Shown here: positions 11,239 to 24,100 of the stretch, in pieces
How the letters are laid out: every line of letters begins with the position of its first letter
Numbering within the stretch: the first letter of the stretch is position 1
Origin: Zizania palustris
Taxonomy: Eukaryota > Streptophyta > Magnoliopsida > Poales > Poaceae
Assembly (NCBI GenBank): GCA_019279435.1
Contig: JAAALK010000081.1
Location: forward strand, 24,359,903 to 24,423,902
Direction of reading: 5' to 3'
DNA length: 64,000 nucleotides
Made by a program: the position numbers and the translations under genes
The notes under the pieces: generated by a model
The model's input: only the letters and a program-made list of their open reading frames with translations
Databases searched by the model: none
What the model was told of the DNA's origin: nothing

Positions 11239-11300
11239 AACGAATGGTCAAATGTTATAATAAAAGTCAACTATATTATTTAAAAATGAATGGAATAATC
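11068..11300. mobile_element. Stowaway-like MITE
   Basis: It begins CTCCCTCCATTC after TA and ends with the inverted GAATGGAATAAT-type sequence. The interior is AT-rich with inverted GTTTGACCATTC / GAATGGTCAAA blocks. This is the Tc1/mariner-derived Stowaway design, with a degenerate right end. Confidence 0.6.
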
Positions 11301-11839
11301 TCTGACTAACTAAATAACACACGTCCCCTATAATCTTACGTGGAAATTAGAACTAATATAATTAGCGAAAGACACTTATTTCTCCACACTACTAATACAT
11401 CCAAAACTGACTAAAGTTGAAGCCTTTGTAGAAATTAAAGGTAGTATGATACCCCACATGTATGTGTATGTTTAATGCACATGTTTGCTTGGGATAGTCG
11501 TGCATCGTAGCCGTCCGTTTTAGTTGATATTTTAGCACCTTTCAACCAAAAAAACAAGAGATGAGATCAACTCATTGTTCCTGTAATAATGCTGGTCAAA
11601 TTTACCTTTACAACTAAGTGAATTAAATAGTGCAAACTCATCATTCAAAGTACTACATTAAATTACGCACACGTGTCCAACAAGCTAGCTTTATTCAAAA
11701 GGAGTCTTAAATAAATTCTACATTAAAAATTAATCTCTTGTTTGGAATATAAAAGGTACTTTAACTGTCCTGTAAAAGATGGTCTGTTTAGTCAACTACT
11801 AGAGAAAAAATGACCTTACTGACCTCGATATCATTACTA

Positions 11840-12074
11840 CTCCCTCCGTTAACTCTTAAATGACGTAGTTGACTTTTAACTCAATGTTTGACCATTCATC
11901 TTATTTAAAAAATTTATATAAATATGCAAAGATATAAGTTATACTTAGAGTATTTTTAGTAATAAAACAAATTATAACAAAATAAATGATATTTCAAAAA
12001 GTTTTTTTGAATAAGACGAATGGTCAAACATTGAGACAAAAGTTAGTTGTGTCATTTAAAAGTTAACGAAGGTT
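11840..12074. mobile_element. Stowaway-like MITE
   Basis: The left end is TA followed by CTCCCTCCGTTAACTC and the right end is the inverted GAGTTAACGGAG-like sequence (AAGTTAACGAAGG). Internal GTTTGACCATTCATC is mirrored by GACGAATGGTCAAAC. It is a relative of the MITE at 11068. Confidence 0.65.
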
Positions 12075-12280
12075 GTATTATGTAAACACAAATTGGGATT
12101 ACTATTTCATCTCTATATATGTTAGATTGTCTTACAAAACAAAGATGTATTAATCAAAACATGGGTTTCATCTCTTGTTGATCTTAATTTTTATTATCAG
12201 AAGTTGTCTTTTTTGATTATTCATGACCAAATGTATGTTTGCATCGGTCGGTCGCTGACATCGAGACCAACATGTCAACC

Positions 12281-12784
12281 TAGGGATGGAAACAGGTTTG
12301 AAACCCGTGGGTTCGATGAAAACCCGTCCGTGAAGCAAACCCATGAAACCCATGTAAACCCAAACTCAAAAAATCTGTGGGTTCAAAATTAAACCCAAAC
12401 TTGTCGGGTACCCAAAATCCGATGGGTAACCCGCGGGTTTAGTTTATACTCTACATAAATTACATTACAACATAATATAATTAAAAATCTACAATAAATA
12501 GGATATTATCACATTACCAGTACAAAGTTTGAAATTATTAGATTACTCAACATATCTCAACTTAACATTATCACGGAAAATGAATAGGAAATGAGATAGA
12601 CTCTATGTAATTTTGAGTAATCGGATAAACTCGTGGAAACCTGTGGGTTTAAATCTAAACTCGAACCCGACTCGAGAATAAATGGGTACCCAAACCCGTG
12701 AACCCGCGTGCACAAAATTGAACCCAAACCTGGTCAGGTACCTACAGGTACCGCACCCGCACCCGGGTAAAACTGCCGTCCCTA
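12281..12784. mobile_element. hAT-type non-autonomous element
   Basis: A 504-bp element with imperfect terminal inverted repeats TAGGGATGGAAAC and GTAAAACTGCCGTCCCTA. It is flanked by the 8-bp near-direct repeats TGTCAACC (12273-12280) and TGTCAGCG (12785-12792). Subterminal GTGGGTT / AACCCGTG motifs are repeated many times in both orientations, as in hAT elements. There is no transposase. Confidence 0.75.
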
Positions 12785-13135
12785 TGTCAGCGTGTATCTA
12801 TTTTGTACTACGTTCTGGTTGCGTCGAACCAGTATTGCTGAGGCCCGAAAAACCTGAAGACCCAATGAACGAACATGGACAGAGTGTTTTTTCTATTTCT
12901 GAGGCAGTGATCTTATTATTTGATGATTTTACACCCATAATTTGTGGTATTTGATTGACCTATGTTTAAACTCAGGTAATCCCACGTGTCATCCGTGTAA
13001 ATGAAAATGTGGGTTAGTCGTCTATATGGAATCCAACCAACCAAGATAAGGTATGGCTGATGGGCACTTTGGAATCAAATACATAGTCTATCTATTTAAA
13101 TTGGTTGAAGTATTACTTAACTATACATATGGTAT

Positions 13136-13695
13136 TAAGAGTATCTCCGGCAGATGAACTACATCATTCCCTATAGTCAAATGTAGGGCATTTGCTCTAA
13201 AAATTACCCTCCATCAAATTCTCTATCTCATCCCCTACTCCTCTCTCCTCATCCCTCAAATTTAGGGAACTCTTTCTCTCATTCCCTCACGTCCGCACCA
13301 GGAGAAAGGAAGAAAGAGAAAGAATAGAAGGGAAAAAAATAAAAATAAAATAAAAAAGGAAAAAATAAAAGGAAAATGTTTTTTATAATTTTTAAGATGT
13401 TTTTGAGATCAATTATTCAGACTAATTAGAGGATATTTATTTATTCATTAAAAAAATTCACGATAAAAATATAACTGTTAAAAATATAATCGTTGTAATT
13501 TTTACCGTTGAATGATAATAAAAATATATCAATTGTCAATAACAATAATGATCATGCATAATAGTATATGTGTTAGAGATATAGCCGTTGAAAATATAGT
13601 CGTTATATTTTTTTTATCGTTAGATAATAATAAAATAGAGGATTCAAAAATATAAGAAATGAGTTTTAGGAGAGTTGCTGGAGATCGAAGCACTA
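13136..13695. mobile_element. Possible MITE with GAGTATCTCC ends
   Basis: The ends AGAGTATCTCCGGCAG and the inverted GTTGCTGGAGATC share an ATCTCCRGCA core. The AT-rich interior contains repeated ATATAGCCGTTG / ATATAACTGTT blocks. It resembles the common grass repeat starting GAGCATCTCC; no target-site duplication was confirmed. Confidence 0.4.
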
Positions 13696-16073
13696 TAGGA
13701 ATGAAATCTTTTAGGATCTGTATAAAAAGTATAGGGGATGAGTTTTATGGGATCTGTAACCACTGACAGCTTCGTGGCAGACATTCCATCAACACTAGTA
13801 TAAATAGAAATGGTCAACTAACCCCAAACGTTTACTGCTTAGTTTGGAGCGGTTACTAAGTGGTTAAAAATATAGGGAGAAATCGTAAAAACTGTAGAAA
13901 AATTCAAAAAAAATAAGAATATAGGAAAAATCTCGAGAAATTTTAGGAACAGAAAGAAAACGAGTGATACCATGATAAAAATATTCGGTATAAAATCTAT
14001 TGTTTTTATTGAATTAAATGGTAGAGCATTGCAAATATAGTAATACCATTTTTTGAAGAAAAAAAAGAAACAAAACAAAAAACTGCCTATCACATGCTTT
14101 TGGGTTGGGCCAAAAAATGTTTACTTTTTATTTTCTACCGATCTTGTTTTTCTTATTACTTTGTAAACTTTTATTATTTTTGAAAATAATTGCACTATAA
14201 ACCATCGTAAATCATATAGTATCTATAGGAATTTTTAAATATATATATTTTTTAAAAAACAAAATTCAAAATTGAATTTTTAATTAAATTGGGTCGGTTC
14301 CGGAGACCAAAGGTAACCGATCGGTTACGCGAACCCTGAGGGTTTCTTTGGAATATACTTTTTTCAAAAGAATTTTGAAGGATTTAGTATAATTCCTACG
14401 AAAATCCTGTAAAATTCTTAAGTTCCAAATGAGCCTAACTCTAAACGTCGTCGAAAACATGGCCAAGAAATGTTTAGGGAGAGGCACAAAATCTACATCT
14501 ACTAGAAAGAGACATAAATGACTTTTTTCAATAAATGAAAAGATATGATTGAGTATATATCCCATACAATTAATTCTCATAAGTATATTAAAATTAGTTT
14601 CTTTATATTTAGTACAAACAAAATAAATTATTCTATCAAAGCATGCCTTGCTGTCTATTTAAGTTGGTTGGAGTCTTCGTTAATGACCCATGTGTATTAA
14701 CCAACTTAAACCACTTATCTTTAATTGTGGGTCTAAAAATTGTAGATTAAATAGGCTAAACCCAAACGAAGAGATTATTCTTAATATATCACTAAAAATT
14801 CATTCGGTTTTATATATATCTCCAGCTGTCTCACTGACACATGGGACTTGGACCCCATATCATTGACATAATAAGTGAGAAATTTAGAATCGAATGAACT
14901 TTCAGTGATAAATATTGAACTTTCTCTCAATTCTATTTGACAGCTTTGTGGCAAACATTCCATCATAATTGAGACAAATGGCATTGAAAAACATGGCCAA
15001 TACTTGTAGACACAAAATCTGGATCTACTAGATAGACCAATAAATGAAAAGATTGAGTATACGTCTCATACAATTAATTCTCTTCAACAAATTCTCATCT
15101 TAAGGGCACTCTCAACCCTCCGTGTAGGATAGTTTCTTATGTATTTATTGTGTTGCCACATAAAAATAAAATGTGATTAGATGAAAGGGGAGAGAGATGA
15201 GATAGATATATATAAAAATTAATTTCAGATTCATAATAAGAAATCAGGGTTGGATGTGTAGTTTCTATAGATGATTCATCTAGTTGACGTAGCAAAATAA
15301 GACACTACTTAAGAAACTATGGGTTAGAACTGTCCTAAGACGAGTTCAAATGAGCCTCAAATACATAGTGAAATAGAAAGAGAAGTTGTGAGGTGAGACA
15401 AGCAAAAATTATAATTATATAGCCTAAACAAGCAGAGTCATCTTATAAAGCATGGAAAAATTAAAATTATGTGTTGTGTTTGAAACAGTAGAGACAATGA
15501 ACATTATATTTCTCCAGCTAAATACACAACATTTTATCATTAGGATTAATTATTAATGTCATAGCCCAGTGAAGGCCCAATTATGATTGTCCTATGCTAA
15601 GCCCATCTAGCCCTTGGGCCCACTTCTAATGTTAGTATATATTCTCCAAGTATATTTGTAGTTTTTTTTCAACAACTATAGTTTAAATATAATGATGCCC
15701 ATTTTGAACATTTCTTTAACTTGTTTTATATTCTCTCTTTCACACGGGGAAGGTTTGGAGCTATTTTTTTTACCGTATTAGCCAAAATCTTTACTAATCC
15801 TTTTTAAGATCCAAGTAAAGGATTAGGAGAAGGTGGCCAAAATCAAGGGGAAAAAGGAGAACAAATAAGTAATTGTTGGCTTATTGTCAGCTGAATTAAT
15901 GAAGAATTGAAGATACAAATCCTCCAAAAACAATTGAAATCCTTGCACACAAGGAGGGAGAGAGAGGTGGAGAGAGGAAGATCAGAGGAGGAAATTAAAT
16001 TAAACAAGCAATCCGGCACTCAAAATTAATATACTCGCAACGTGATGCGTGCTACAAACTAGCTTAGCTATAG
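13696..16073. other. Gene-free, repeat-rich intergenic region
   Basis: AT-rich DNA with no supported exon. A MITE-like pair, GGGCACTCTCAACCC near 15104 and GGGTTAGAACTGTCC near 15323, probably marks a roughly 240-bp element. The ORFs seen here are short and compositionally random. Confidence 0.5.
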
Positions 16074-17330
16074 CTAGCTAGAGCTAGGATGCACGGCTTG
16101 CAAGGGATGGCCGTCGTCGTCACCGTCACCGGCAGCAGCAGCTGCCTGCTTGTCGTCGTCGTCGCCGTCGTCGAATGCGACCCACACCGTGCTGATCGTC
16201 GTCTCCAGCTTGCTGGTGAACGGCGCGTCGCTGGGTTCGTCGCTCGCCTCGCCGCCGCCGCCGCCACGGCCGTGTAGTCTCTTCTGCTGATCATCCAGGA
16301 CGTCGTCTTCTTTGCTGACCGGCGGCATGATCAGGTCCATTGACGGCGTGACGACCCTGACGACGGGGTACTCGAGCATGCTCTTGCTCACATTGATCTT
16401 CTTGCATTTGTGGTAGAACTCCTTGAGCTCAGGCGTCTGGTCGCACGCCTTCTTCAGTATCTCATGAGCTGACACCCTTGAGACCTTGCTGATCGCCGTC
16501 TTGCCGGCAGCGGCTCGCGACCGGAGCAACACATCGAGGCCGTCCTTGAAGGCGTCGTAGACCTTGAAGCTCTCCCGGAGGACAATGCCGAAGGCCGACC
16601 GAGCGGTGGCGCTCGCGCTTGTGTTGTTGTCCGGCAGCAGCTGGATGGCGAGGTCGAGCAGCCTCTGGCACATGGAGAGCTTGAAGAGGAGTGGCTCGGC
16701 CTCGCCGGCGGCGGCGGCGTCATCGCGGTGGTCAGGCGACGGCCGCGGCCGGGTCGGCTCCAGGTTGCCTGCCTGGTTGATGACCCACTGCATGCGCTCC
16801 TCGAGGTAGGCCGAGTAGCCGTGGAGGAAGGAGCACGTGCTGGTGGCGGCAGCGGGGCCGGCGCTGACGTAGTCGACGCCGGCGCCGGCGGCAACGGCCG
16901 CGAGAGGGGAGTAGCTGCTGCACCGGGGCGAGTCGATGCGCAGGTCCCGGGACTCCCAGAGGCCACGGAGGTCCTGCTCGAAGTAGCGGTCTCCGGCGCG
17001 GAGGAGGCGGTGGACGAGGAGCAGCGACCGGAGCGCGGCTGCCGGGGCGCGCGCCGCCTCGAGGCGCGCCGTGATGCGGCGCGACAGGAAGGTGATCGCG
17101 CCCGGCGCGTTCGACACCAGGAACAGTATCTCGTGGACGTGCCGGTCGTCGTCGCTACCGCCGCCGCCGCCAGTGCACCGCTCGACGGCAGCCTCGATGT
17201 CGGCGAGGAGCGCCCGGTCCGGAACCGCCGCCGCCGCCGATGATCCCTTGCCGGATGCCGTCGCGGCAGCTGCTGCGTGGTCCATGAGTGACCCTAGTGC
17301 CGCCCAAATCTTACCCTTGAACACCTTCAT
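16074..17330 (-). CDS. ANTH-domain putative clathrin assembly protein (AP180/PICALM-like)
   Basis: Single-exon gene for about 418 residues, starting MKVFKGKIWAALG (17330). An in-frame Met five codons upstream (17345) is possible, but the chosen start matches how the domain begins in relatives. The N-terminal ANTH fold covers roughly residues 1-290: a basic KVFKGKIW patch, HEILFLVSNAPGAITFLSRRI, LRSLLLVHRLLRAGDRYFEQ, FLHGYSAYLEERMQW, LSMCQRLLDLAIQLLP and VYDAFKDGLDVLL. ANTH domains bind PtdIns(4,5)P2 and recruit clathrin at the plasma membrane and trans-Golgi. The C-terminal tail is short and acidic, with no clear NPF array, so it resembles the short plant class (At1g33340/At4g40080 type, from memory) rather than long AP180. 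Low-complexity Ala, Gly and Asp runs match grass GC-rich exons. Confidence 0.92.
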   Translation of the reverse strand: MKVFKGKIWAALGSLMDHAAAAATASGKGSSAAAAVPDRALLADIEAAVERCTGGGGGSDDDRHVHEILFLVSNAPGAITFLSRRITARLEAARAPAAALRSLLLVHRLLRAGDRYFEQDLRGLWESRDLRIDSPRCSSYSPLAAVAAGAGVDYVSAGPAAATSTCSFLHGYSAYLEERMQWVINQAGNLEPTRPRPSPDHRDDAAAAGEAEPLLFKLSMCQRLLDLAIQLLPDNNTSASATARSAFGIVLRESFKVYDAFKDGLDVLLRSRAAAGKTAISKVSRVSAHEILKKACDQTPELKEFYHKCKKINVSKSMLEYPVVRVVTPSMDLIMPPVSKEDDVLDDQQKRLHGRGGGGGEASDEPSDAPFTSKLETTISTVWVAFDDGDDDDKQAAAAAGDGDDDGHPLQAVHPSSS

Positions 17331-17700
17331 GTGTCTTATAAGCACAACCCCATGAGAGCTGCTGAGGCTGAGCAGAGGGAGGAGCTAGAGGAGAGTGATG
17401 GTGCATGAGAGTTATAGCTCACACCCTCTTCACCATGCACTCACTGCAAGGTGGGCCCCACAGTGAGAGCTAGCTAAAGATCTGGCTGTGTGTGTGCATG
17501 GTCAAGCAAGCATGAAAGCCTCTCTGCATCAACAAGTTAAGCAAGCTAAAACTTGAGAAGAAATCAAAAGGGAGCAGCAGCAGCAGCAAGAGGTAGGAAA
17601 GCTAACCCCACTACCTCTCTCTAATATTTAGAGAGAGAGAGAGGGAGAAATTGATGAATTGGGAGAGGATGATGGAGCTATCTAGGGTCAACTCTTGGGT
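17331..17700 (-). promoter_or_regulatory. 5' flank of the ANTH gene
   Basis: This upstream region on the gene strand contains CT-rich leader-like sequence and a (GA)n run near 17632-17645. No unambiguous TATA box was identified. Confidence 0.35.
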
Positions 17701-17872
17701 GGGGGAATCAAATGCCTTTGGAATGAGGTGCCTCATGCATCAAAGGCTTCAACCATTGGCATATGGACACAAGGTTTGACTCAAACAACCAGCTATTCAG
17801 TCTTTGGTATGGATTCCTGCACATCAACATCAAACAGGGAGCTTTCCCAGAGGAATGTAAGGTTTGGAAACT

Positions 17873-17991
17873 AAACAAAAGCCAATATTGTAACAGTTAG
17901 GCTAGCCCTCACTCCAGCAAACAAAAGCCAATATTGTAACAGTTAGGCTAGCCCTCACTCCAGCAAACATAAGCCAATATTGTAACGGTTA
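17873..17991 (+). repeat. 46-bp tandem repeat, about 2.6 copies
   Basis: Two identical 46-bp copies starting AAACAAAAGCCAATATTG (17873-17918 and 17919-17964) are followed by a third partial, slightly diverged copy. Complete identity of the first two suggests recent slippage or polymorphism. Confidence 0.95.
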
Positions 17992-18096
17992 AGCCAATAT
18001 GTACAAGATATGGCGCCCTACATTGATGTGTATTTTGCAATTGTTAAACCACCATATTTGGATCACAACATGGGTGTCAGGTTACCGATGATACTT

Positions 18097-18162
18097 CACT
18101 ACCGGAAACAGAGATTCACCGAGCGTTTTATCGGAAACAGAGATTCACCGAGTGTTTTATGG
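18097..18162 (+). mobile_element. CACTA transposon end remnant
   Basis: It starts CACTACCGGAAACAG, a typical En/Spm TIR, and contains the subterminal unit CGGAAACAGAGATTCACCGAG twice about 30 bp apart. No matching opposite end was found nearby, so it is a truncated fragment. Confidence 0.55.
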
Positions 18163-18629
18163 TTAGTACAAATATATAGAATACATCTTTCGCGCTCATA
18201 AGCTCATGTGTAGTTTAACGGCGCCGGCCATTGATGATGTTGTTTCAATGCACTTTGTAGGACAAAGTGTGTCACCGGATGCGTCGACGAATCGGATTGC
18301 GAAAAGTGTAGGTTAAAATAATTTCATTAATTAACAGCATATTTTCAATGGGGGGAAAAACTAGTGGTGTGGGTGTGATTCCAAGCTAGCCACATTTGAA
18401 ACAACACAACCCCACATATATTCTCCCTGTTACACTGCATGCTAGCTAGCTGCTTGGCAATTCCTGGTTAATTACCATAGCTACCTAGCTTGGAAATCTA
18501 CTTTAAATAATCTTGCAATTTGTGTATGCAATTTGTGCACAACTTGAAGCTAGTACACTTTCACCAGCAAAAACTACATGCATGAAAGTAATCTGGGGTT
18601 GGAATTGGGTGGGGGATGGGCACGATTGG

Positions 18630-18705
18630 GATGATCGGTGTAGAATAGCATTTACACCTATAGTGTAGAATAGCGTTTCCGTATATATATATATATATAT
18701 CAATG
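18630..18705. mobile_element. TA-microsatellite-associated element fragment (Micron-like)
   Basis: It carries GGTGTAGAATAGC and GTGTAGAATAGCG in inverted/direct arrangement and runs into (TA)n at 18683-18702. The same motifs bound elements at 57618-57996 and 60534-60812. The preceding GGGATTGGG-like interior also matches the copy at 57660-57750. Confidence 0.5.
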
Positions 18706-18817
18706 TCGACATTTTGATATACACAACTTGCCTCGGTCGGTCCACCGTTCTTGAATTCTTATTCGAGGGAAGGATCGATCACATGGGTTGATAGCAACAT
18801 CATTTGGGAAATTTATT

Positions 18818-18820
<3 letters not shown>

Positions 18821-18848
<28 letters not shown>
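18821..18848. repeat. (AT)n microsatellite
   Basis: Pure AT dinucleotide run of about 28 bp. Confidence 0.9.
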
Positions 18849-18851
<3 letters not shown>

Positions 18852-20560
18852 AATTCCCATGAACCCTAGCATGCATGCATGCATGCCAATTCCACTAATT
18901 ATGTTTTGCAGCTTGCTGATCATTTGTTGGTTCCATGCAGCTTCTTCTGATAGTGGGTCACTGACCCACCCACTGTTCATCACCATATATCATATTGAAT
19001 CAAAGAACATTCCATGGGAGCTGAGGGAGCAATGAGCAAAGTGAAAAGTCAGTGCATGATAAGTTGATCTGACTAAAAGCCAAAGCAGGCAGCGTTTCAG
19101 TTTGATAGAAGCAAAACGGTGGATTTAGAATTTTGTTTATGTGGTTTTGTGTTCTTCCTTCCTGGCCTCTGCCTTAGCATGAAAAGTTCCACGCAAAAAG
19201 AGATGGATTTCAAATAGTTTTTTTTTGGAGGGGCCTAAGAACATTCTTCATTTGGTGCATGCAACACTAAACTAGCATCTTGGTGGTTACAATACTTCAA
19301 GTTGATGCTGCTTTGCTACAGCATCAGATTCAAATCCACTAATTAGGAGCTTGATTTGTTTGTTGTATATCCAAGCCATTTTACGCTGAAATATATATCT
19401 GAATAACTGATCAAGATAGCATCCATAAACTGTTGTACAAAAATATAAGACAGATAAAAAGGTATTAATAAGAAAAAAATACTTTCTTGTCCCTTGAAGA
19501 GAATGTTCAATGGTTATAGACGTTCAAACTATATTTGATTCATACAAGTGTCACAATGAGCTAGTGGATGATACTTTTCGTTTCCTTATTTATATCCAAG
19601 TTCTTTAAAACCTTAACAATGGTAATCAGTAAATTTTATCTTTTCAAGTATGACAAAATAGACTTGTGAATTATGGTCCAGGCTCAAACACAGAGGTATG
19701 TAACAAAAACAGTTTTAAATGCTAAAAAAAACGAAAACAGTTTCAACTGCTAGAAGATGTATTAACCATCATGAAGTGGACAGGAGGTGAAGTTGCAATC
19801 AGAGTGAAAAGGTAACCAACCAGCTAGATGCTATCAAGTTAAGGCTACACCATGGCACTGGCGTCTGACCTGTATCAATTATCATGGTGATATGCATCCA
19901 TCCAGACACCTCCTCCTGGCTGAAATCCCTGAAACCGTACAGAAAACAGTAAGCCATTGTTGTCGCCAGGATTTGGCACGCCTGGAAAGTGCAGAAGCAG
20001 ACCACAAAAGAATCAGGATAAACTTGAGCAAGTCAAAAAAGGCGAGGTTGGCAGAGTGGAAAATAAAGCTGATAGGTTGCAATTAGGACAGGGACATGGG
20101 CAGAAAACCAAGGCCAGAAAAAAGAATGAAAGGAAGACAAAAGAGTAGAGTAGCAGATAAAAGCAGGCCTTGATTGATGCAGATATAAATCTAAAACAAC
20201 ACAGCATCCGATGCAGTCTACTCCTCTTCCCTTGCCAATTGTATGCTCCATAGACAAAAGGTGAACACTGAAGAGTCAAACCCCACTAAAATATATGGAG
20301 ATAAGCAGCCTCAAAAGCAGACTAGAGTTGCTTATTGGAAAGATTAGGCAGCATTACATTAGCTAAACTCCATGAGTCCACTAGTTTGGATCACTAAAGG
20401 CAGTAAGCAACAACAATGAAGTCCATTGGAATATTAAAAGATCTCAAAATCACCACAAGAGCAACTGGAGTTTGTAGTTTAATGAGTTGACAAACATCCC
20501 AACATTACCTTTGTCTTCCTGCTAAATTTTCACGTGGGCGACGATAAATAATGGCAACAA
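18849..20560. other. Gene-free stretch between the ANTH and Alfin-like genes
   Basis: No supported CDS. The part nearest 20560-20848 probably belongs to the 3' UTR of the minus-strand Alfin-like gene. Small ORFs at 19800-20280 overlap on both strands and have no recognisable domain. Confidence 0.45.
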
Positions 20561-20848
20561 GCAAATTTTAACAAACTACACTGAGTACATGGTGACATAA
20601 TACACAATTCAAATCTAAAACACTAGAGTCCAGTACAAGAAGCATAAGCTATTACAGTTAGTTGCTACTACTAACAGAAAATCTAGCATGATGCCATTGA
20701 CATACACTAAACAACACATTAAGACCCTAGAGCTGGTCCTAAACTGAAAACAACTGAATGCACATCGGTTGGGCATTCTATTCTCATGTGGGTCTTTACA
20801 GCAAGTCAAATTCTTGGTTCTTCAGATGTAAGCCATAGAGATCCGCGA

Positions 20849-21127
20849 TCAAGCTCTGGCTCTCTTGCTACTACTGCTGCAGTTCGGGCATTTGTAGTGC
20901 TTGATGTGCTCGGCTTTGGCCGGAGTTATCTTGACGCACTTACCATGGAACCATGTCTCACAAGCATCACAACAGATCCAGAACTCGTCCTGTCCATAAT
21001 TGTCACCACATGCACCGCATAATGTGTTTTCATGATCTTCTTCCTCCTCTTCCTCACCCCCACTATCGTTCTCATCCTTTGGAGGTGGCATCTTTGACCT
21101 CGAGTTGGGCTCCGGCTGGCGTGATGG
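20849..21127 (-). CDS. Alfin-like gene, exon 5 (PHD finger, stop)
   Basis: Encodes the last 92 residues, from [10 protein letters not shown] through [17 protein letters not shown] to SKRARA and TGA. The acceptor is ATGCAG just above 21127. Confidence 0.95.
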   Translation of the reverse strand, partial: PSRQPEPNSRSKMPPPKDENDSGGEEEEEEDHENTLCGACGDNYGQDEFWICCDACETWFHGKCVKITPAKAEHIKHYKCPNCSSSSKRARA

Positions 21128-24100
21128 CTGCATATTTAGTGCCAAATGACATGTTATGAAATCATTCCAGCAAAAAATACCACACTAAATAAAAAGGCTT
21201 CATTACCTTTGTGCCAGATTTATTGCTCTTGCTGTTGCTTTTCAGGGTTTTCTCTTTGGTCTGCTTCTTTGCAGTTCCCGTGACAACCTCATATATAGTG
21301 GGAAGGCTGTTGATCATGCTAAAAAGCCGTTTCCTGCAACACAATCAAACAATTTATTTATATTTTAATTTAAATTGATGCTCCAAATGGATATAAGAAA
21401 GTAGTTGGAACACCTAAAACTGATTTTACAATGGCCTACCATTGCAAGAAAAAAAATCTTAATTTGCAAAAGCAGCAATCAGTGTACATTAAAAACATGA
21501 ATCTTATGATAGGAGCAGTAAACAGTGAAACTGTCATGAGCTGCCACAGCTGGCCCAAGCCAGCCGCAGCCCTAGACTGCACAAGGACCAGCCGGCTCTT
21601 AATGGATTAGGATTTAGTTTCCAAGTTAGGTAAGGATTATATTTGGTAGTTAAAGATTGGATTCCCTATTAGTTAAGATTAGTTATTTCTATGATTAGAT
21701 GATTTGATTCCTTGATTGGTATTTCTACGATTAAATGATTGGATTCCTTGATTAGTATTTCCATGATTAGATCTATTAGCACTATAAATAAAGATGTAAG
21801 TCCTTAAGACAAAGGCAAGCAATGAGAAGTATTATTCTACAATCTCCTCAATTCTGTCTAGAGTCTCCCCCGTTCTCTAAAGTCTCTATCCATTCTTCAC
21901 AATTGTGCAGCGAGAGGCTCCGCCCCATGCCGGGTGCGAGCTCCGCAGCCAAGGGCCTATCGTCTAGGGACCGAGTCTCTTGACAACTTGGTATCAGATT
22001 CCAGAAGATCCTAAGGTTCTTCCACCGCACCGTCTTCACCAGCATCCAGAAGATCCTCGTCCACCCCTGCAGTCGGTAGATTTGTCCACACCAAAACCTT
22101 CGCCACCATGTTTAGCATTGAAGATGTCTAGGCAACCCTTACCGACATGATGGCCCAGATTAAGGACCTCACCGCTATCGTCACCATCCTATCCACCACC
22201 ACCGCTAGCTACTCTCTAGCGATCCAACACTTGGACCATGGTCGCCAGCCATTGCTGCACATTGGGGACTTTACCTCGGCACTAGGGCACTTGTACCCTC
22301 GCCGCCAGCCCGGCTGATACTACCAGCACCCCCACCACCGACCTCTATGACAACACCGGTCACAGTGGAGAGTCGGCTAGTCAAACAAATGTCCCAGTCG
22401 GAGATGGAGGAACGCCATCGCCTCAGACTCTGCTGCAATTGCCACGAGAAATTGGGCCCCAACCATAATCGGGTATGCCAAGGTCTCTTCCTCCTCGACC
22501 TAGCCTTCAACGACGACGACAACATCACCAAGCTAGTTGAGCAGCAGGAGGCCGACCCACATATTTCCTTGAAGGCCATCGCAGGTGTCCATACAAGCGA
22601 GACAATGCAAGTTCCCCACTAGCAAGGTGGCGACTCGTTGCTATCCCTCCCCGACTCCAACTCCGACTCCACCTACAACTTCATCTCTGAGGAGGCGGAG
22701 GGTCGGAACACTCTACGCCTACATCCGCATGGGAAGATGATAGTCATGGTGGCCACTGACGAGCGTCTCTCCTACCCGGGCATGTACCGCGACGCCTCGT
22801 TCCAGATCGGCCAGGATGAGTTTGAGGCTGACTTCTGCCGTTCTGCGCCCTCCCATGGCGTCGTCGTGGTGCTCGAAACGCAGTGGCTTGCATCGTGGGG
22901 ACTGATCACTTGGGATGATAGTACCCTCACCATGTCCTTTGGCGTGGGGGTCACAAGGTTTCCTGGCACAGCCTCTCCAGTCCGCCGCATCAAAAAACAT
23001 TGACAATACCTCGCCCACTCCATAAGGAGGAGGAAGTTGAGCGAGCAGCCTGCATCGCCCAGGCAGAGCTTGTTGCGGCGTGTGCAGCCAAAGTCGCCCA
23101 CCAGGCAGCGGCAAAGGCGCGAGAGGCTACAACAGTAGTGGTTGTGCTCCGAGCGGGTACCGATGTAGACGAGGAAGCTACAGGCGCACGAGGGCGAGCG
23201 GCGTTGGAGCAAGCATTGCGGGATCTTGACGCGCACAGCCTTGGCAGACGTGATCACAACGACAGGGAGCATGGTAGACGGGGTGCTAGCATGTGGAGCC
23301 CTCACAGGAGGCACATCTCCCCTTCCCTGGATCAGCGCTGCGGCTACTATGGTCGACACGGTTCTCCTCCTGTTGCCCAAAACATCATCAAGGACTCCAG
23401 CGTCGGTGGTGGATGGCCCATGCCCACCAAGACCAACTATAACAAGTGGTCTTTGGTGAAGAAGGTGAAGATGCAGGCACGATGCATGTGGGACGCGGTG
23501 CAGTACTAGAGGCCCTTCTTGTTGTCATTCCACCAAAGATGCAGCACATCCTTACGGACAAGGAGACCACCAAGGATGCTTGGGATGCCATCGCCGCGAC
23601 ACGCATCGGCAATGACCGCGTCTGCAGAGCTTCGCAGCAAAAGCTGCGTCAAGAGTGGGACCGCCTGGCTTTCAAGCCGGGGGAGGACGTCGATGACTTT
23701 GCTCTCAAGTAATTATGCTAAAGTAAAAATGCCAATAGAACCACTTGGAAGTTGGACCAAGCTAGCCAACAAGACTTATCCTCTCAATCTCCCCCCTAAG
23801 TTCAAGGCTAGGCATTCCCCTCACCCCTCTTCCCCTTTGATCACGCCTGCCCTTGGTGTTCCCTTTCGACCACATTTGCCCTAGTCACCTGGAATTCCTT
23901 CGGCCACAGATTCCACAGATCCGCAAGATCATTGAGATAGATGATGTGAATATTTGCAAGGTGCACACGGATTTGAACATAGCAGATCCGTTTACAAAAC
24001 CTCTTCCACAGCCCAAGCATGAGGCGCACCTGAGCTCCATGGGTATTAGATACTTGCGTGAGTGAGTCATGTGTTTTGTAGAAGATATTAGTAGTGTCTA

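Noticed and set aside
16089..17355. Plus-strand ORFs opposite the ANTH gene
   Set aside because: Shadow frames in a GC-rich exon; the minus frame has the full ANTH domain.
22719..23380. Minus-strand ORFs in Alfin-like intron 3
   Set aside because: Antisense shadows of the gypsy protease and copia remnants.
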